Assembly: GCF_965204195.1 (NCBI RefSeq)
Contig: NZ_OZ241975.1
Coordinates: 1,116,001-1,180,000, forward strand
Length of the DNA stretch: 64,000 bases
DNA from: Poriferisodalis sp965204195
Lineage (GTDB): Bacteria > Actinomycetota > Acidimicrobiia > Acidimicrobiales > Poriferisodalaceae
Direction: 5' to 3'
Positions within the stretch are counted from its first letter, which is position 1; the number at the start of each line of letters is the position of its first letter. Shown here piece by piece: positions 37,083 to 44,990 of the stretch. A program made the position numbers and the translations under genes. The notes beneath the pieces were generated by a model. The model saw only the letters and a list, made by a program, of their open reading frames with translations. It had not been told where the DNA came from and searched no databases.

Positions 37083-37203
37083 GCCAGCACGTTAGTGCTG
37101 GGCATCAAACGCAGTGCAACTTACTGCTGGCCCCAGCACAGCGCCCGACCCCGATTCGTCTATTGCCCCTCACGCGGGCCGGCTCGCCCGGCAGGATGGG
37201 GGC

Positions 37204-37548
37204 GTGCTCGAGATGGACGAGGCCCGCTTTGCCGATTTGGTGGAGCAGGCGCTCGAAGACATACCGGACGCGCTGCGTTCGCTGATGGACAACGTGGCGA
37301 TCTTCGTGGAGGACCGCGGGGAGGATCCGGACCTGCTCGGTGTCTATGAGGGCATCCCGCTGACCGAGCGCCACGACTACGGCGGCTTGGCGATGCCCGA
37401 CAGCATCGTTATCTACCGGCTGCCGATCCTGGAGATGTGCGAGACGGCCGACGACGTCGTCGAAGAAGTGCTGGTGACGGTGGTGCACGAGATAGCGCAC
37501 CACTTCGGCATCGACGACGACCGGCTGCACGAACTCGGCTGGGACTAA
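37204..37548 (+). CDS. Small metallopeptidase-like protein (zincin-like, PF06262 type)
   Basis: The 114-residue protein (GTG 37204, or ATG 37213) starts LEMDEARFADLVEQALEDIP and ends with the zinc-binding helix VTVVHEIAHHFGIDDDRL plus the terminal HELGWD. The HExxH motif with a downstream acidic residue agrees with the family of compact actinobacterial zincin-like proteins. VFVEDRGEDPDLLG-like and YRLPILEMC segments match the middle of the fold. Substrate and localisation are unknown; no signal peptide is seen. Confidence 0.87.
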   Translation: MLEMDEARFADLVEQALEDIPDALRSLMDNVAIFVEDRGEDPDLLGVYEGIPLTERHDYGGLAMPDSIVIYRLPILEMCETADDVVEEVLVTVVHEIAHHFGIDDDRLHELGWD

Positions 37549-37562
37549 CTCCAGCCGAGCAT

Positions 37563-38687
37563 TCACACGCGGCCGAAACCGAGATCGAGGCGCCCGCGGG
37601 CAACGTTGGCCGCGAGCACCTCGGTGGGTCCCTCTGCCAGCCTCAGTGCGCGCACGCGTCGCAAGATGTCGGCCAGCGGGTGGCCGTCCACGAGCGCGGT
37701 GCCCCCGACAAGCTGCACCGCGTCGTCACAAACCCGGCTCAGCGTCTCGGTGGCCAGCGACTTGGCCGCCATCACCTCGTTGACAGCGTTCTCGCCGGCA
37801 TCGAGCAGGAGTGCCGTGCGGTAGAGCGCGCTGCGAGCTGCGTAGGCGGCGATCCGCATGTCTCCCAGCGTCACCCGCTCCAGGTCGGTGCCGACCCGCG
37901 CCGGTTCGTCTGTCGAGCTGCGCAGCTCCGCCCGCTCAGCCAGCGTCTGCTCGACGAGGTCGATCGCGAACCGGCACTGGCCGATGCACTCGGCTGCAAT
38001 CGCCATGCGCGTGGCGTTGATCTGGCTCATCGCCCGTCGGAGGCCACCCCCGGCCTCGCCGATGAGGTGGGTCGCCGGAACGCGTACATCGGTGAACGTG
38101 AACGCAGCATGGTGACTGCCGTCGAGGGTGCCGAAGCGCTTCTCGAGCGTCACGCCCGCACGGTCGGTCTCGATGAGCACCATCGCAGTGCCGACCCCTT
38201 CCACCTCCACCAGCGTGTTGATGAAATCGGCGTCTGCGCCGCCGGTCACGTACGACTTCGCTCCATTGACCACCAGTTCGTCCCCGTCACGCTGCGCCCA
38301 GGTGTGGCGCGGTGCATCGGCAGGTTCGGTGAACCCGAAACCGCTGCGCAGCTCCCCGGCGAGATACGGCAGCAGGAACTGGCTGCGCAACGGCTCGCCG
38401 ACCTCGGCGAGCACCCCCGGCGACGGCCCGAAGACACCCGGCAGGTGACCCACATTGCGGCTGCCGAGTGTGTCACGCACGACGGCCAGCGCCAAAGCGC
38501 CCGCCGCAGTGCCGCCGACCGACATCGGCTGGGTCATGCCGAATACACCGGCGGTCTTGGATGCCTCCCGCACCGCTGGCCCGATGTCGCTCTCGGCGAT
38601 CCGGTCCGACAGCGCCACCAGCTCGTCAGCCAGCCGCTCAGCAGTGCGCAGCACCTCAGTGTGCTCGGTGTCGAGGAAATCGGGCAT
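37563..38687 (-). CDS. Acyl-CoA dehydrogenase family protein
   Basis: An FAD-dependent acyl-CoA dehydrogenase fold of 374 residues starting ATG 38687. Segments include FGFTEPADAPRHTWAQRDGD (flavin-binding, FGLTEP-like), VVNGAKSYVTGGADADFINT, FTDVRVPATHLIGEAGGGL and the end LRRVRALRLAEGPTEVL, where the RLAEGPTE is the typical C-terminal FAD/substrate region. It follows the hydrolase gene at 38700 by 12 bases in the same direction, so the two plus the VOC gene may be one operon for breakdown of an unknown CoA ester. Confidence 0.88.
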   Translation of the reverse strand: MPDFLDTEHTEVLRTAERLADELVALSDRIAESDIGPAVREASKTAGVFGMTQPMSVGGTAAGALALAVVRDTLGSRNVGHLPGVFGPSPGVLAEVGEPLRSQFLLPYLAGELRSGFGFTEPADAPRHTWAQRDGDELVVNGAKSYVTGGADADFINTLVEVEGVGTAMVLIETDRAGVTLEKRFGTLDGSHHAAFTFTDVRVPATHLIGEAGGGLRRAMSQINATRMAIAAECIGQCRFAIDLVEQTLAERAELRSSTDEPARVGTDLERVTLGDMRIAAYAARSALYRTALLLDAGENAVNEVMAAKSLATETLSRVCDDAVQLVGGTALVDGHPLADILRRVRALRLAEGPTEVLAANVARGRLDLGFGRV

Positions 38688-38699
38688 CGCGGGCGCTCT

Positions 38700-39824
38700 C
38701 TAGGCAGTGTGGGTGCGGACCCAGTCGGTGATGAGGTCGGCTGCTTCGGCCCGCGCACCAGCCGGTTCTGTCAGGTAGTGGTCGCCGGAGATGGAATGCA
38801 CCGGCACGTCCGGTGCACTGGGCCGGCCGCGCAGCGCGTTGACGATCTTGGCGGTGTCGGAGGAGAAAATGCCTGTATCGGCATCGGCGTCGATGACGAT
38901 CGCGGGGAGATCGATGTGCCGCGCCTGGTCGGTGCTGCACTGCGAGTCGGCGAGGCTCCACATCGACAGCCAGGTGCGCAGCGAGCTCACCGTTCCGACG
39001 CCGAAGATCCCGTAGTTGGCCCGGCGCGGATCGCCGAGGTAGCAGCCGGGCACGATGCGCTGGCTGGGGTCGATCGAACCGTCGAGCATCCGCAGGTCGG
39101 CCCACAGCCGCGGCACCACGAACAGGCGCTCGCGGTGTCCCGCTGCCGCGAGCCGATCCAGCTCGTCCTTGCACCAGGCGGTGATGCGCTCGTTGCGAGC
39201 ACGCTGGGCACGCCGGTACGTCGCGACGAAATCAGCATCGAACGGCGGCTGCCGGTCGGCGCCGAACGGGTCGAGGGCCGGATCGACGCTGAGCGGATCG
39301 TTCTCGTCGGTGACCGACGGGTCCATCCAGTTGGTCAGCACCTCGGCACGGCCCGTGTGCGCCACGATCGAGACGTACAGGTCGCCTCCCGCCAGGTCCT
39401 CGATCGCCGGGTGCACACCTCGCCGGCTGTATTCGGGAACCAGATTGGGCGCCGTGGCCTGTGCCTGGTAGGTGGCCATGAGCGAGCCACCGCCGCTGTT
39501 GCCCAGCAGCACCACGCAGTCGACGCCCTGGCTGCGCAGCCAGCGGACGCCGACATCGATGTCGGCGAGCGCCAGGTCGGCCAGGAAGTAGGGCTCGGCG
39601 CCCCGGAAGCGGGTGTTCCAGCCGAGGAAGCCGAGGCCCCGCTCGGCGATGTAGCTGGCCAGGTAGTGCTCGCTGAAATCGATGTTGTAGTGGGTTGCGA
39701 TCAGGGCCGTGCGCGGCTCGTGTCCCTCGGGCCGGTGGTAGACGCCTTGGCAGGGATGCCCGCCCACGCCGGACCGGGGAGCGCCGGCGCTCGGCAGCGC
39801 GACGAACTCGCGGGTGATTCCCAT
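38700..39824 (-). CDS. Alpha/beta hydrolase family protein
   Basis: A 374-residue serine hydrolase-like protein (ATG 39824). The nucleophile elbow is GNSGGG in CVVLLGNSGGGSLMATYQ; the acid is likely in IVIDADADTGIF, and the histidine in HSISGDHYLTEP. A long insertion (DFVATYRRAQRARNERITAW and the following 60 residues) forms a cap. Such hydrolases act on esters or on bulky CoA adducts; substrate unknown. It is transcribed with the acyl-CoA dehydrogenase downstream and the VOC gene upstream. Confidence 0.8.
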   Translation of the reverse strand: MGITREFVALPSAGAPRSGVGGHPCQGVYHRPEGHEPRTALIATHYNIDFSEHYLASYIAERGLGFLGWNTRFRGAEPYFLADLALADIDVGVRWLRSQGVDCVVLLGNSGGGSLMATYQAQATAPNLVPEYSRRGVHPAIEDLAGGDLYVSIVAHTGRAEVLTNWMDPSVTDENDPLSVDPALDPFGADRQPPFDADFVATYRRAQRARNERITAWCKDELDRLAAAGHRERLFVVPRLWADLRMLDGSIDPSQRIVPGCYLGDPRRANYGIFGVGTVSSLRTWLSMWSLADSQCSTDQARHIDLPAIVIDADADTGIFSSDTAKIVNALRGRPSAPDVPVHSISGDHYLTEPAGARAEAADLITDWVRTHTA

Positions 39825-39843
39825 CTTCCGACCGGCCCTTGGT

Positions 39844-40344
39844 TCAGGCCGAGGCGTCGGCGGGGATGGGGGAGCGCATCACTTCCAGCGCCTCGGCGGG
39901 ATCGGGCTCGATGCCGGTGGTGTCCCGGCAGAGCTCGACCATGATCCCGTTCGGGTCCACGAAGTAGAGCGAATGGCACCAGCCATGGTCCACTTCCATC
40001 AGCGGCTCGATGTCGGCGGCTGCCATGCGCTCGCGGGCAGCCTCTTGCTGCTCTGGCGTCGCCCGGACGGCGACGTGATTGACCCACACCGGCAGCCCCA
40101 CCGTCGCGCTGAGGTCGGTGCTGTAGTCGGCCTGCTCGCCCATGTTCTGGATGAAGAAGAAGGCGATGCACTCGCCGTCGCCGATGTCGTAGAAGACGTG
40201 CTTGATGTGGCCTGTCGGCCCGCCGTCGGGACGCGGCCGCTCGGCCTGCTCGGCGTGGACCAGCGGGAAGCCCATCAGGTCCTCATAGAAGCGGTGCGTC
40301 GCCTCGAGGTCCCGTGTTGCGTAGGCGACGTGGTGAAGTCCCAT
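39844..40344 (-). CDS. VOC family protein (glyoxalase/extradiol dioxygenase fold)
   Basis: The ATG at 40344, with GGGGGAG upstream, gives MGLHHVAYATRDLEATHRFY, the first metal-ligand strand of the vicinal oxygen chelate fold; a longer reading from 40467 adds an unrelated N-terminus. Other ligands are in NHVAVRATPEQ and HSLYFVDPNGIMVELC. Length is 166 residues with one VOC module pair. The family includes dioxygenases, isomerases and lyases, so no reaction is assigned. Upstream, 40345-40403, there is no other gene, only the ThpR-type gene. Confidence 0.87.
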   Translation of the reverse strand: MGLHHVAYATRDLEATHRFYEDLMGFPLVHAEQAERPRPDGGPTGHIKHVFYDIGDGECIAFFFIQNMGEQADYSTDLSATVGLPVWVNHVAVRATPEQQEAARERMAAADIEPLMEVDHGWCHSLYFVDPNGIMVELCRDTTGIEPDPAEALEVMRSPIPADASA

Positions 40345-40403
40345 GGCTCCCCCTGCTGCGGTGTTCACCGCAAGGTTCTCACATCCCGACGGGCCGATTC
40401 GCC

Positions 40404-40907
40404 TCACGGATCGGGTCTGGAATGCTCGTGGAGCGGGAACTTCGCAACATCCAGGTACTCGCCCCACGGTGCTGACTCGACCAGGCTGATCTCGGTGACC
40501 TCGAACGTCTCACCCAGGCGTGGCCAGTCGACCGTCGGCTGCCGCTTGCGGAACCTGGCAACCGTGAGGTGCCCCACGAAAGGGTGATCCGGCGGCGGAT
40601 CACCGATGTAGCGAGTGCAGTCGATGACGGACTCGGCGAGATCGTCGGCGCCGACCGCCGGAAGCATGAGCACTCCCCGACCCAGTCGTTCGGGCGCCGG
40701 TCCGAGCGTTACCGATGTCCCGCCGAATGACTGCGCGCTGAGGGTGCTGAGCGCTTCGCCGGTGTCGCATTCGCCGAGGAACCGGAGCGTGATGTGCAAG
40801 CGGTGCGGCTTGGTCCAGCTGACACCCGGCTCGGAAGGTCTTGGCAGCCCAGCCAGTTCGTAGACGACGGAAGGGGGCGGCCACACGGCGACGAACAGGC
40901 GCGGCAC
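40404..40907 (-). CDS. thpR: RNA 2',3'-cyclic phosphodiesterase
   Basis: A 2H phosphoesterase of 167 residues (GTG 40907). The two histidine motifs are HRLHITLRFLGE and PFVGHLTVARFRKR. The N-terminus PRLFVAVWPPPSVV and the C-terminal VTEISLVESAPWG match the ThpR (LigT) family, which opens 2',3'-cyclic phosphates at RNA ends. It diverges from the selenoprotein gene at 41100 across a 192-bp region with a degenerate 47-bp tandem repeat. Confidence 0.92.
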   Translation of the reverse strand: MPRLFVAVWPPPSVVYELAGLPRPSEPGVSWTKPHRLHITLRFLGECDTGEALSTLSAQSFGGTSVTLGPAPERLGRGVLMLPAVGADDLAESVIDCTRYIGDPPPDHPFVGHLTVARFRKRQPTVDWPRLGETFEVTEISLVESAPWGEYLDVAKFPLHEHSRPDP

Positions 40908-40963
40908 GGTGCGAACCTAGCTGCGCGTCTCTGCCATGCCGAAGACCCTCCGCTCAGGATCTG

Positions 40964-41071
40964 GCCGCTTCTGAGCCAGAGCACCTGAGACACTCGGCCT
41001 CAGTTTCGACGCCGCTTCTGGGCCGGCATGCCCGAAGCGCTCGGTCCAAGGTTCGATGCCGCTTCTGAGCC
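40964..41071. repeat. Degenerate 47-bp tandem repeat
   Basis: The 14-base core GCCGCTTCTGAGCC occurs at 40964 and 41058, and with one change (GCCGCTTCTGGGCC) at 41011, giving a period of exactly 47 bases twice. The bases between the cores are also partly alike, and a fourth, more diverged copy may start near 40917. The array lies between the divergent thpR and the selenoprotein gene, so it may carry a promoter or operator. Confidence 0.8.
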
Positions 41072-41099
41072 GGCACGGGCGCGGGTTACGCTCGCAGTG

Positions 41100-42080
41100 G
41101 TGAAGCGGCTTGCGTGGCGAGTGACTTCGGTGGTCGTCTGCTGCGTCGTGGGCGCAGGCCTGCTGGCCGGTTGCAGCAGCGACGGCGACGGGACACCGCA
41201 GACGGTGGCTGCCAGCAGCGCCGCACCCGTGGTCGCAACGACCGAACCGCCTGCAAGCCCGACCACGGCGCCCGTGTCTGCTGAGCCAGCAGATTCCGAA
41301 GGCGCGACGCAGGACGCCGGCACCGCTGACGAGGCGGGCGATGATGCCACCGATCAGGCCGCCGCGCAGACTGATGACGGGGCTGCGGCGGACGGCGCGG
41401 ACGACGCTGCCGCAGAGCCACAGGACGAGCCTGACGACCAGTCCGGCGGTGACGCTGAGCCATCGGCGGATGACGAGGCCGCTGATGCTGGCGGCGGGGG
41501 AGAACAGGACGCTGCCGCGACCAGCACCGTCGAGGACGGCGACGACCAGGCCGAAGCAACGGATGCCGAAGCTGACGACGGCTCATCGCAAGAGGCCGAG
41601 ACAGCCGGCGAGGACGAGCAGGAGGCAGAGGGAGACGGTGACGAAGAGGCTGTCACCGAGCCCGAGCCCACCGAGGATCGGCAAAAGGTGCTGGCGCTGG
41701 CCGTCGCACAAGTCGACGGTACGACGCTTGACGTCAGCGCATTTGTCGGCCGCGACGTGCTGGTGTGGTTCTGGGCACCGTGGTGACCGAACTGCCAGCG
41801 GGAGGCGCCTGCGGTCGCAGCGCTGAAGACACAACACGGAACCAACTTGGCCCTCGTCAGCGTCGGGGGACATGACACGGCGTCGGCCATCTCACGCTTC
41901 GTGAGCTCCTACGGACTCGGCCACATGCCGAACTTGCCCGATACCGAGAATCAGCTCGCCAGAGCACTCGGCGTCAGCTATCACCCCCGCTGGTTGCTGA
42001 TCCGCGCCGATGGCACCGAAGATGCGGGTGGCGGTGCGATTCCCGCGTCGGTCGTCACCGACGCCCTCACCCCCGGATGA
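41100..42080 (+). CDS. Predicted thioredoxin-fold selenoprotein lipoprotein (DsbE/TlpA-like), Sec encoded by TGA 41784
   Basis: The reading frame runs from GTG 41100 to TGA 42080 with one in-frame TGA at 41784-41786. The N-terminus is a lipoprotein signal (VVVCCVVGAGLLAGC; Cys25). Residues about 30-195 are an acidic Asp/Glu/Ala/Gln-rich linker without fold. The C-terminal domain is a thioredoxin fold: VLALAVAQVDGTTLDVSAF, VLVWFWAPW, then the TGA, then PNCQREAPAVAAL. The codon replaces the first cysteine of WxPWCxxC, leaving U-P-N-C, Cys232. The family (Mpt53/DsbE, TlpA) handles disulfides outside the membrane. A SECIS-like hairpin follows at 41804. A simple mutation is the alternative, but the second half keeps clean family features (LVSVGGHDTASAIS, GVSYHPRWLLIRADGT). 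Confidence 0.78.
41804..41824 (+). promoter_or_regulatory. Candidate bacterial SECIS element
   Basis: GGCG (41804-41807) pairs with CGCT (41821-41824, one G-U), C41808 bulges on the 5' side, CTGC (41809-41812) pairs with GCAG (41817-41820), and the loop is GGTC (41813-41816). The TGA ends 26 bases before the loop. E. coli fdhF SECIS has the same plan: stem, one bulged pyrimidine on the 5' arm (U), a 3-bp upper stem and a GGUC loop. It is read as coding sequence as well, as bacterial SECIS elements are. Confidence 0.65.
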
Positions 42081-42499
42081 TGGCCCGCTTCGCGCCCCGG
42101 AGATACCAGCTCGGTACTGGCGACCTTGTCACGACCGCTCCGTTTCTTGACCGCGTCGCGGCTCGACTCGTAGATGTCGTGGTCATGTTCTGCTTCATCG
42201 GAATTGTGGAGCTGTTCCTTGTATTCCCATTCCATTTGGAAGCGGAGATGGGAGTCGGGAATGGAGTCGCCTTCTCTTACGCGGTGGGCATGGCCATCGC
42301 TGCCGCGTCGATAGTCATCCTCTATGGCGCGGCAACTTGGACGGTGGTCGTTCTATCGGCCCACTTGGACGCCCACGGACGGGGCTGGCACGACAAACTG
42401 GCCGGCACTGTTGTCGTGAGACGGCCGAGCAAGGGAACTGACAGTCGACTTCAGCGACATCTGACGACGCTCGCAATCGAGCCGAGAAACCAACGGTGA
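42077..42499 (+). CDS. RDD-family membrane protein, short
   Basis: The 140-residue protein starts ATG 42077 inside the stop of the selenoprotein gene (ATGA). It has the RDD start RVAARLVDVVVMF and two to three hydrophobic segments (VVMFCFIGIVELFLVF and AIAAASIVILYGAATW), then the RDD end GRGWHDKLAGTVVVRRP. It lacks the loop between helices present in longer members. RDD proteins are membrane proteins of mostly unknown function. Translational coupling suggests that it works with the thiol-redox lipoprotein. Confidence 0.8.
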   Translation: MMARFAPRRYQLGTGDLVTTAPFLDRVAARLVDVVVMFCFIGIVELFLVFPFHLEAEMGVGNGVAFSYAVGMAIAAASIVILYGAATWTVVVLSAHLDAHGRGWHDKLAGTVVVRRPSKGTDSRLQRHLTTLAIEPRNQR

Positions 42500-43116
42500 T
42501 GAGCACCGGCTCCCAACGCGAGCCTTCGATGGAAGGCATGCGCTCGCGGTTCATCATGATCAACGGTGCCGAAGTCCGGCTCGCCACCTTCGGCGAACGC
42601 GTTGTCGGACGGCTCGTCGACGCGGCCATCCTGCTGACATGTGAGGTCGTCGTCATGCTTGCGGTCTTTCTGCCGCTTTCGTTCCTCGGATGGGGGCACG
42701 ACTGGGGTGCACTCTTTCAAGGGACGCTCGGCGAGGCGATCGATGTGCTCTCGTGGGTGCTTCCTGCGTCTATTGCGTTCACGTGGTTGCTGTATGAGAC
42801 CGTGTCCACAGCCAGGGGAAGCCGAACACTAGGTAAGCGAGCCCCAGGCATTGAGGTCGTGAGGGCAGTGGACGGAACACCGCCGTCGCTCATCTCATCG
42901 TTCTGGCGTGCGCTCTTGCCAATGTTGGCGGGTGCCGTCGGAGCCTTGCTCTCGTGGAGACTCGGCGTTTGGACGCCGTTCCAGTTTGGTGCCGCATTCT
43001 GGGCACTCGTCTATGTGTCGGCGATATCGAACCGTCACCGGCAGGGATGGCACGACAAGTTGGCGGGAACGGTCGTGGTCGGGCCTCCGGATGAGCCACT
43101 CGATGGCGGTACCTGA
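42496..43116 (+). CDS. RDD-family membrane protein, full length
   Basis: The 206-residue product begins at GTG 42496 or ATG 42499, overlapping the stop of the preceding RDD gene. Features: EVRLATFGERVVGRLVDAAI, three to four hydrophobic segments, the RDD loop SRTLGKRAPGIEVVRAVDGT, and the closing GWHDKLAGTVVVG. It shares GWHDKLAGTVVV with the gene just upstream, which suggests duplication. Together with the selenoprotein it makes a three-gene operon. GC of the two RDD genes is visibly lower than in genes around them. Confidence 0.82.
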   Translation: MMSTGSQREPSMEGMRSRFIMINGAEVRLATFGERVVGRLVDAAILLTCEVVVMLAVFLPLSFLGWGHDWGALFQGTLGEAIDVLSWVLPASIAFTWLLYETVSTARGSRTLGKRAPGIEVVRAVDGTPPSLISSFWRALLPMLAGAVGALLSWRLGVWTPFQFGAAFWALVYVSAISNRHRQGWHDKLAGTVVVGPPDEPLDGGT

Positions 43117-43158
43117 CCTTCGCCAATCTGCCGAGTGACTGAGTCGCCTGAATGCTCG

Positions 43159-43926
43159 CTAGTTCGCTCTGGTATTCGGCTCGGCGTCAGCGATGAGGTC
43201 TCTCAGGAGAGTCGGAGGATCCTCCGCGACGACGAGTGCTTCGCCGATCAGGGCGGCGTGGTAGCCGGCGTCGGCGATCGCTCGCATGGAGGTGCCGCCG
43301 GGCACGCCGATGCCTGAGGCCGCGATCAGCAGTATCCGATGGTCGATATTCTCGAAACTGCGGCTGACCCGTACTGCCTTGTCGTAGTCGACGGTGAACT
43401 TGGTGGACTCGGGGTTGTCGCGCTGGTTGATGGCGATCATGTAGGCGCCAAGTCCGACTGCCGTCTCCAGCTCGGCCTCGTCGCGGACTTCGGTGAGCAC
43501 GTCGACGCCCAGCGACAGCGCCAATTCCTGCATGGGCGGCAGCTGTGCCGGGTCGATGTCGGCGAGGATGACGAGCATTGCGTCGGCGCCCATGGCGTGG
43601 CTGTCGCGTACGTCGTCGAGCGTGCGCAGGAAATCTTTGCGCAGCACCGGCAGACCAGTCACCGCCTTGGCCGCTTGCAAGTCCTCGGGCGAGCCGCTGA
43701 ACCGCTCGCTCTCGGTCAGCACAGACAGGCAGGCAGCCCCGCCCGCCTTGTACTCCGATGCCAGATCGGCTGCGTCGGCGTCGGCATTCAGCGCCCCACG
43801 AGACGGCGAGCGCCGCTTGATCTCGGCGATGACCGACAGTCCAGCTTCCCGCAGCGCGGCCGCAAACCGGTGGCCAACCGCGACCGAGCCCGGCTCGGTG
43901 TCGTCAGCGGGGTTGTCTGCAGCCAT
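43159..43926 (-). CDS. trpC: Indole-3-glycerol-phosphate synthase
   Basis: The TIM-barrel enzyme closes the indole ring of carboxyphenylamino-deoxyribulose-5-P in tryptophan synthesis. It has VIAEIKRRSPSRG, VLRKDF, LTEVRDEAELETAV, MIAINQRDN and GEALV at the right spacing; the catalytic Glu (AEIK), both Lys and the Asn are retained. The usual ESGI strand reads AASGI, with Ala for Glu, and the usual INNRDL reads INQRDN. Those changes are unusual. Length is 255 residues from the ATG at 43926. No other trp gene is near, so it is an orphan. Confidence 0.87.
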   Translation of the reverse strand: MAADNPADDTEPGSVAVGHRFAAALREAGLSVIAEIKRRSPSRGALNADADAADLASEYKAGGAACLSVLTESERFSGSPEDLQAAKAVTGLPVLRKDFLRTLDDVRDSHAMGADAMLVILADIDPAQLPPMQELALSLGVDVLTEVRDEAELETAVGLGAYMIAINQRDNPESTKFTVDYDKAVRVSRSFENIDHRILLIAASGIGVPGGTSMRAIADAGYHAALIGEALVVAEDPPTLLRDLIADAEPNTRAN

Positions 43927-44160
43927 GGGACGAATTCGCTCCGCGAGTTGGCCCGATTGAGCAGCGACTCTACGTCCCCGCCCGTCTCGTCAGCCCTCAG
44001 ATTGGATCGCCACACCTGGCCATGACGTGTGCCGCTCGCTGCATTCCTCGTCGGCCCGCCGGTAGACGGCGATTCGTGGACGTGGCGGCTTCGCCCCGCC
44101 CGAGTGCTCGCAGGGAAAATCACTTGGAATTTTGGAGAACAATGAAATAGCTTGAAATAT

Positions 44161-44415
44161 ATGGAAGATGAGCTCATGAACGATGACGGCGGCGAGATGC
44201 AGCGCCGTCAGCTCCGTGCGGCGGGCGTGCTGGTTGCTTCCGACGCACGCCTGCGGCCGACGACCACGATGGTCGCCGATGACGAGGCGGGAGCCACGGT
44301 CGCCGTCGCGACGCTGCTGCTCGACGTCACCCGCCCGGATTGCATCGATCGGGTCGTGAGCTGGATGCGCGACACCGCCACCCTCCTCGAGACCATCCAA
44401 GAACTCGAACGCTGA
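44161..44415 (+). CDS. Small hypothetical protein
   Basis: Function unknown. The 84-residue reading from ATG 44161 gives MEDELMNDDGGEMQRRQLRA and a charged C-terminus (VSWMRDTATLLETIQELER). ATG 44176 is an alternative start. No signal peptide, membrane helix or known motif is recognised. The 50 bases before it are AT-rich (TTGGAATTTTGGAGAACAAT) within otherwise GC-rich DNA, and may hold a promoter. It may be real or a chance open frame. Confidence 0.45.
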   Translation: MEDELMNDDGGEMQRRQLRAAGVLVASDARLRPTTTMVADDEAGATVAVATLLLDVTRPDCIDRVVSWMRDTATLLETIQELER

Positions 44416-44482
44416 CCTTGCTCGCGGCCGAGGCCAATGGGGCGCGGATGGGTTGGGTGGGGGGCGCGGTAGCGTCGTCGCG

Positions 44483-44953
44483 GTGCTGCAGGAACTGCGG
44501 GTGCTTCCGAGAGCAGTGTGGCCGAGAGCCCTGGTGTACGGGGCTATCGCCGCCGTGCTCATCGGAATCCCGTCAGACCTGATCGACACGCCGATCTTCG
44601 GTCGGCCCATCGAGGCTCGGTGGCTCGACTGGGTGATCTTGGCGATCACCTCGGCACTGATCGGCCTGATCTTCGCGATCCGGCCGCCGTCGAGCGCCGA
44701 GACAGGCACCGAAGCGGCCGTTGAGCGGCAGGGCACCACCACCTTGTGGGGCGGGTTGGTCTCGTTCCTCGCTGTCGGCTGTCCGGTGTGCAATCAGGCA
44801 GTCGTGGCGCTCGTGGGCATCTCAGGGGCGTTGTCGTGGTGGGCGCCGGTGCAGCCCGTCGTGGGGCTGGTCGCCGTCGCACTCCTGGTGTGGACGCTGC
44901 GCAAGCGGCTGCGCACCTACCGAGCCGTCGCCTGCCCAGTTCCCGCGCCGTAA
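44483..44953 (+). CDS. Small integral membrane protein with CPVC motif
   Basis: The 156-residue protein (GTG 44483) has four hydrophobic segments: ALVYGAIAAVLIGIPSDLI, WVILAITSALIGLIFAI, TLWGGLVSFLAVGCPVCNQ and VGLVAVALLVWTLRKRL. The third helix ends with CPVC, followed by VVALVGISGALSWWAPVQP. Cysteine pairs of this form in a helix occur in membrane redox or metal-handling proteins, but I do not recognise the family for certain. A TAGCGT box lies 7 bases before the start. Confidence 0.7.
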   Translation: MLQELRVLPRAVWPRALVYGAIAAVLIGIPSDLIDTPIFGRPIEARWLDWVILAITSALIGLIFAIRPPSSAETGTEAAVERQGTTTLWGGLVSFLAVGCPVCNQAVVALVGISGALSWWAPVQPVVGLVAVALLVWTLRKRLRTYRAVACPVPAP

Positions 44954-44990
44954 TCGCGCAACGAGATCGGGGCAGGCGAACGCCTGTCGG

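Noticed and set aside
44103..44160. AT-rich stretch as an attachment site or element end
   Set aside because: No flanking repeat or integrase gene was seen; it is more easily a promoter for the small gene at 44161.
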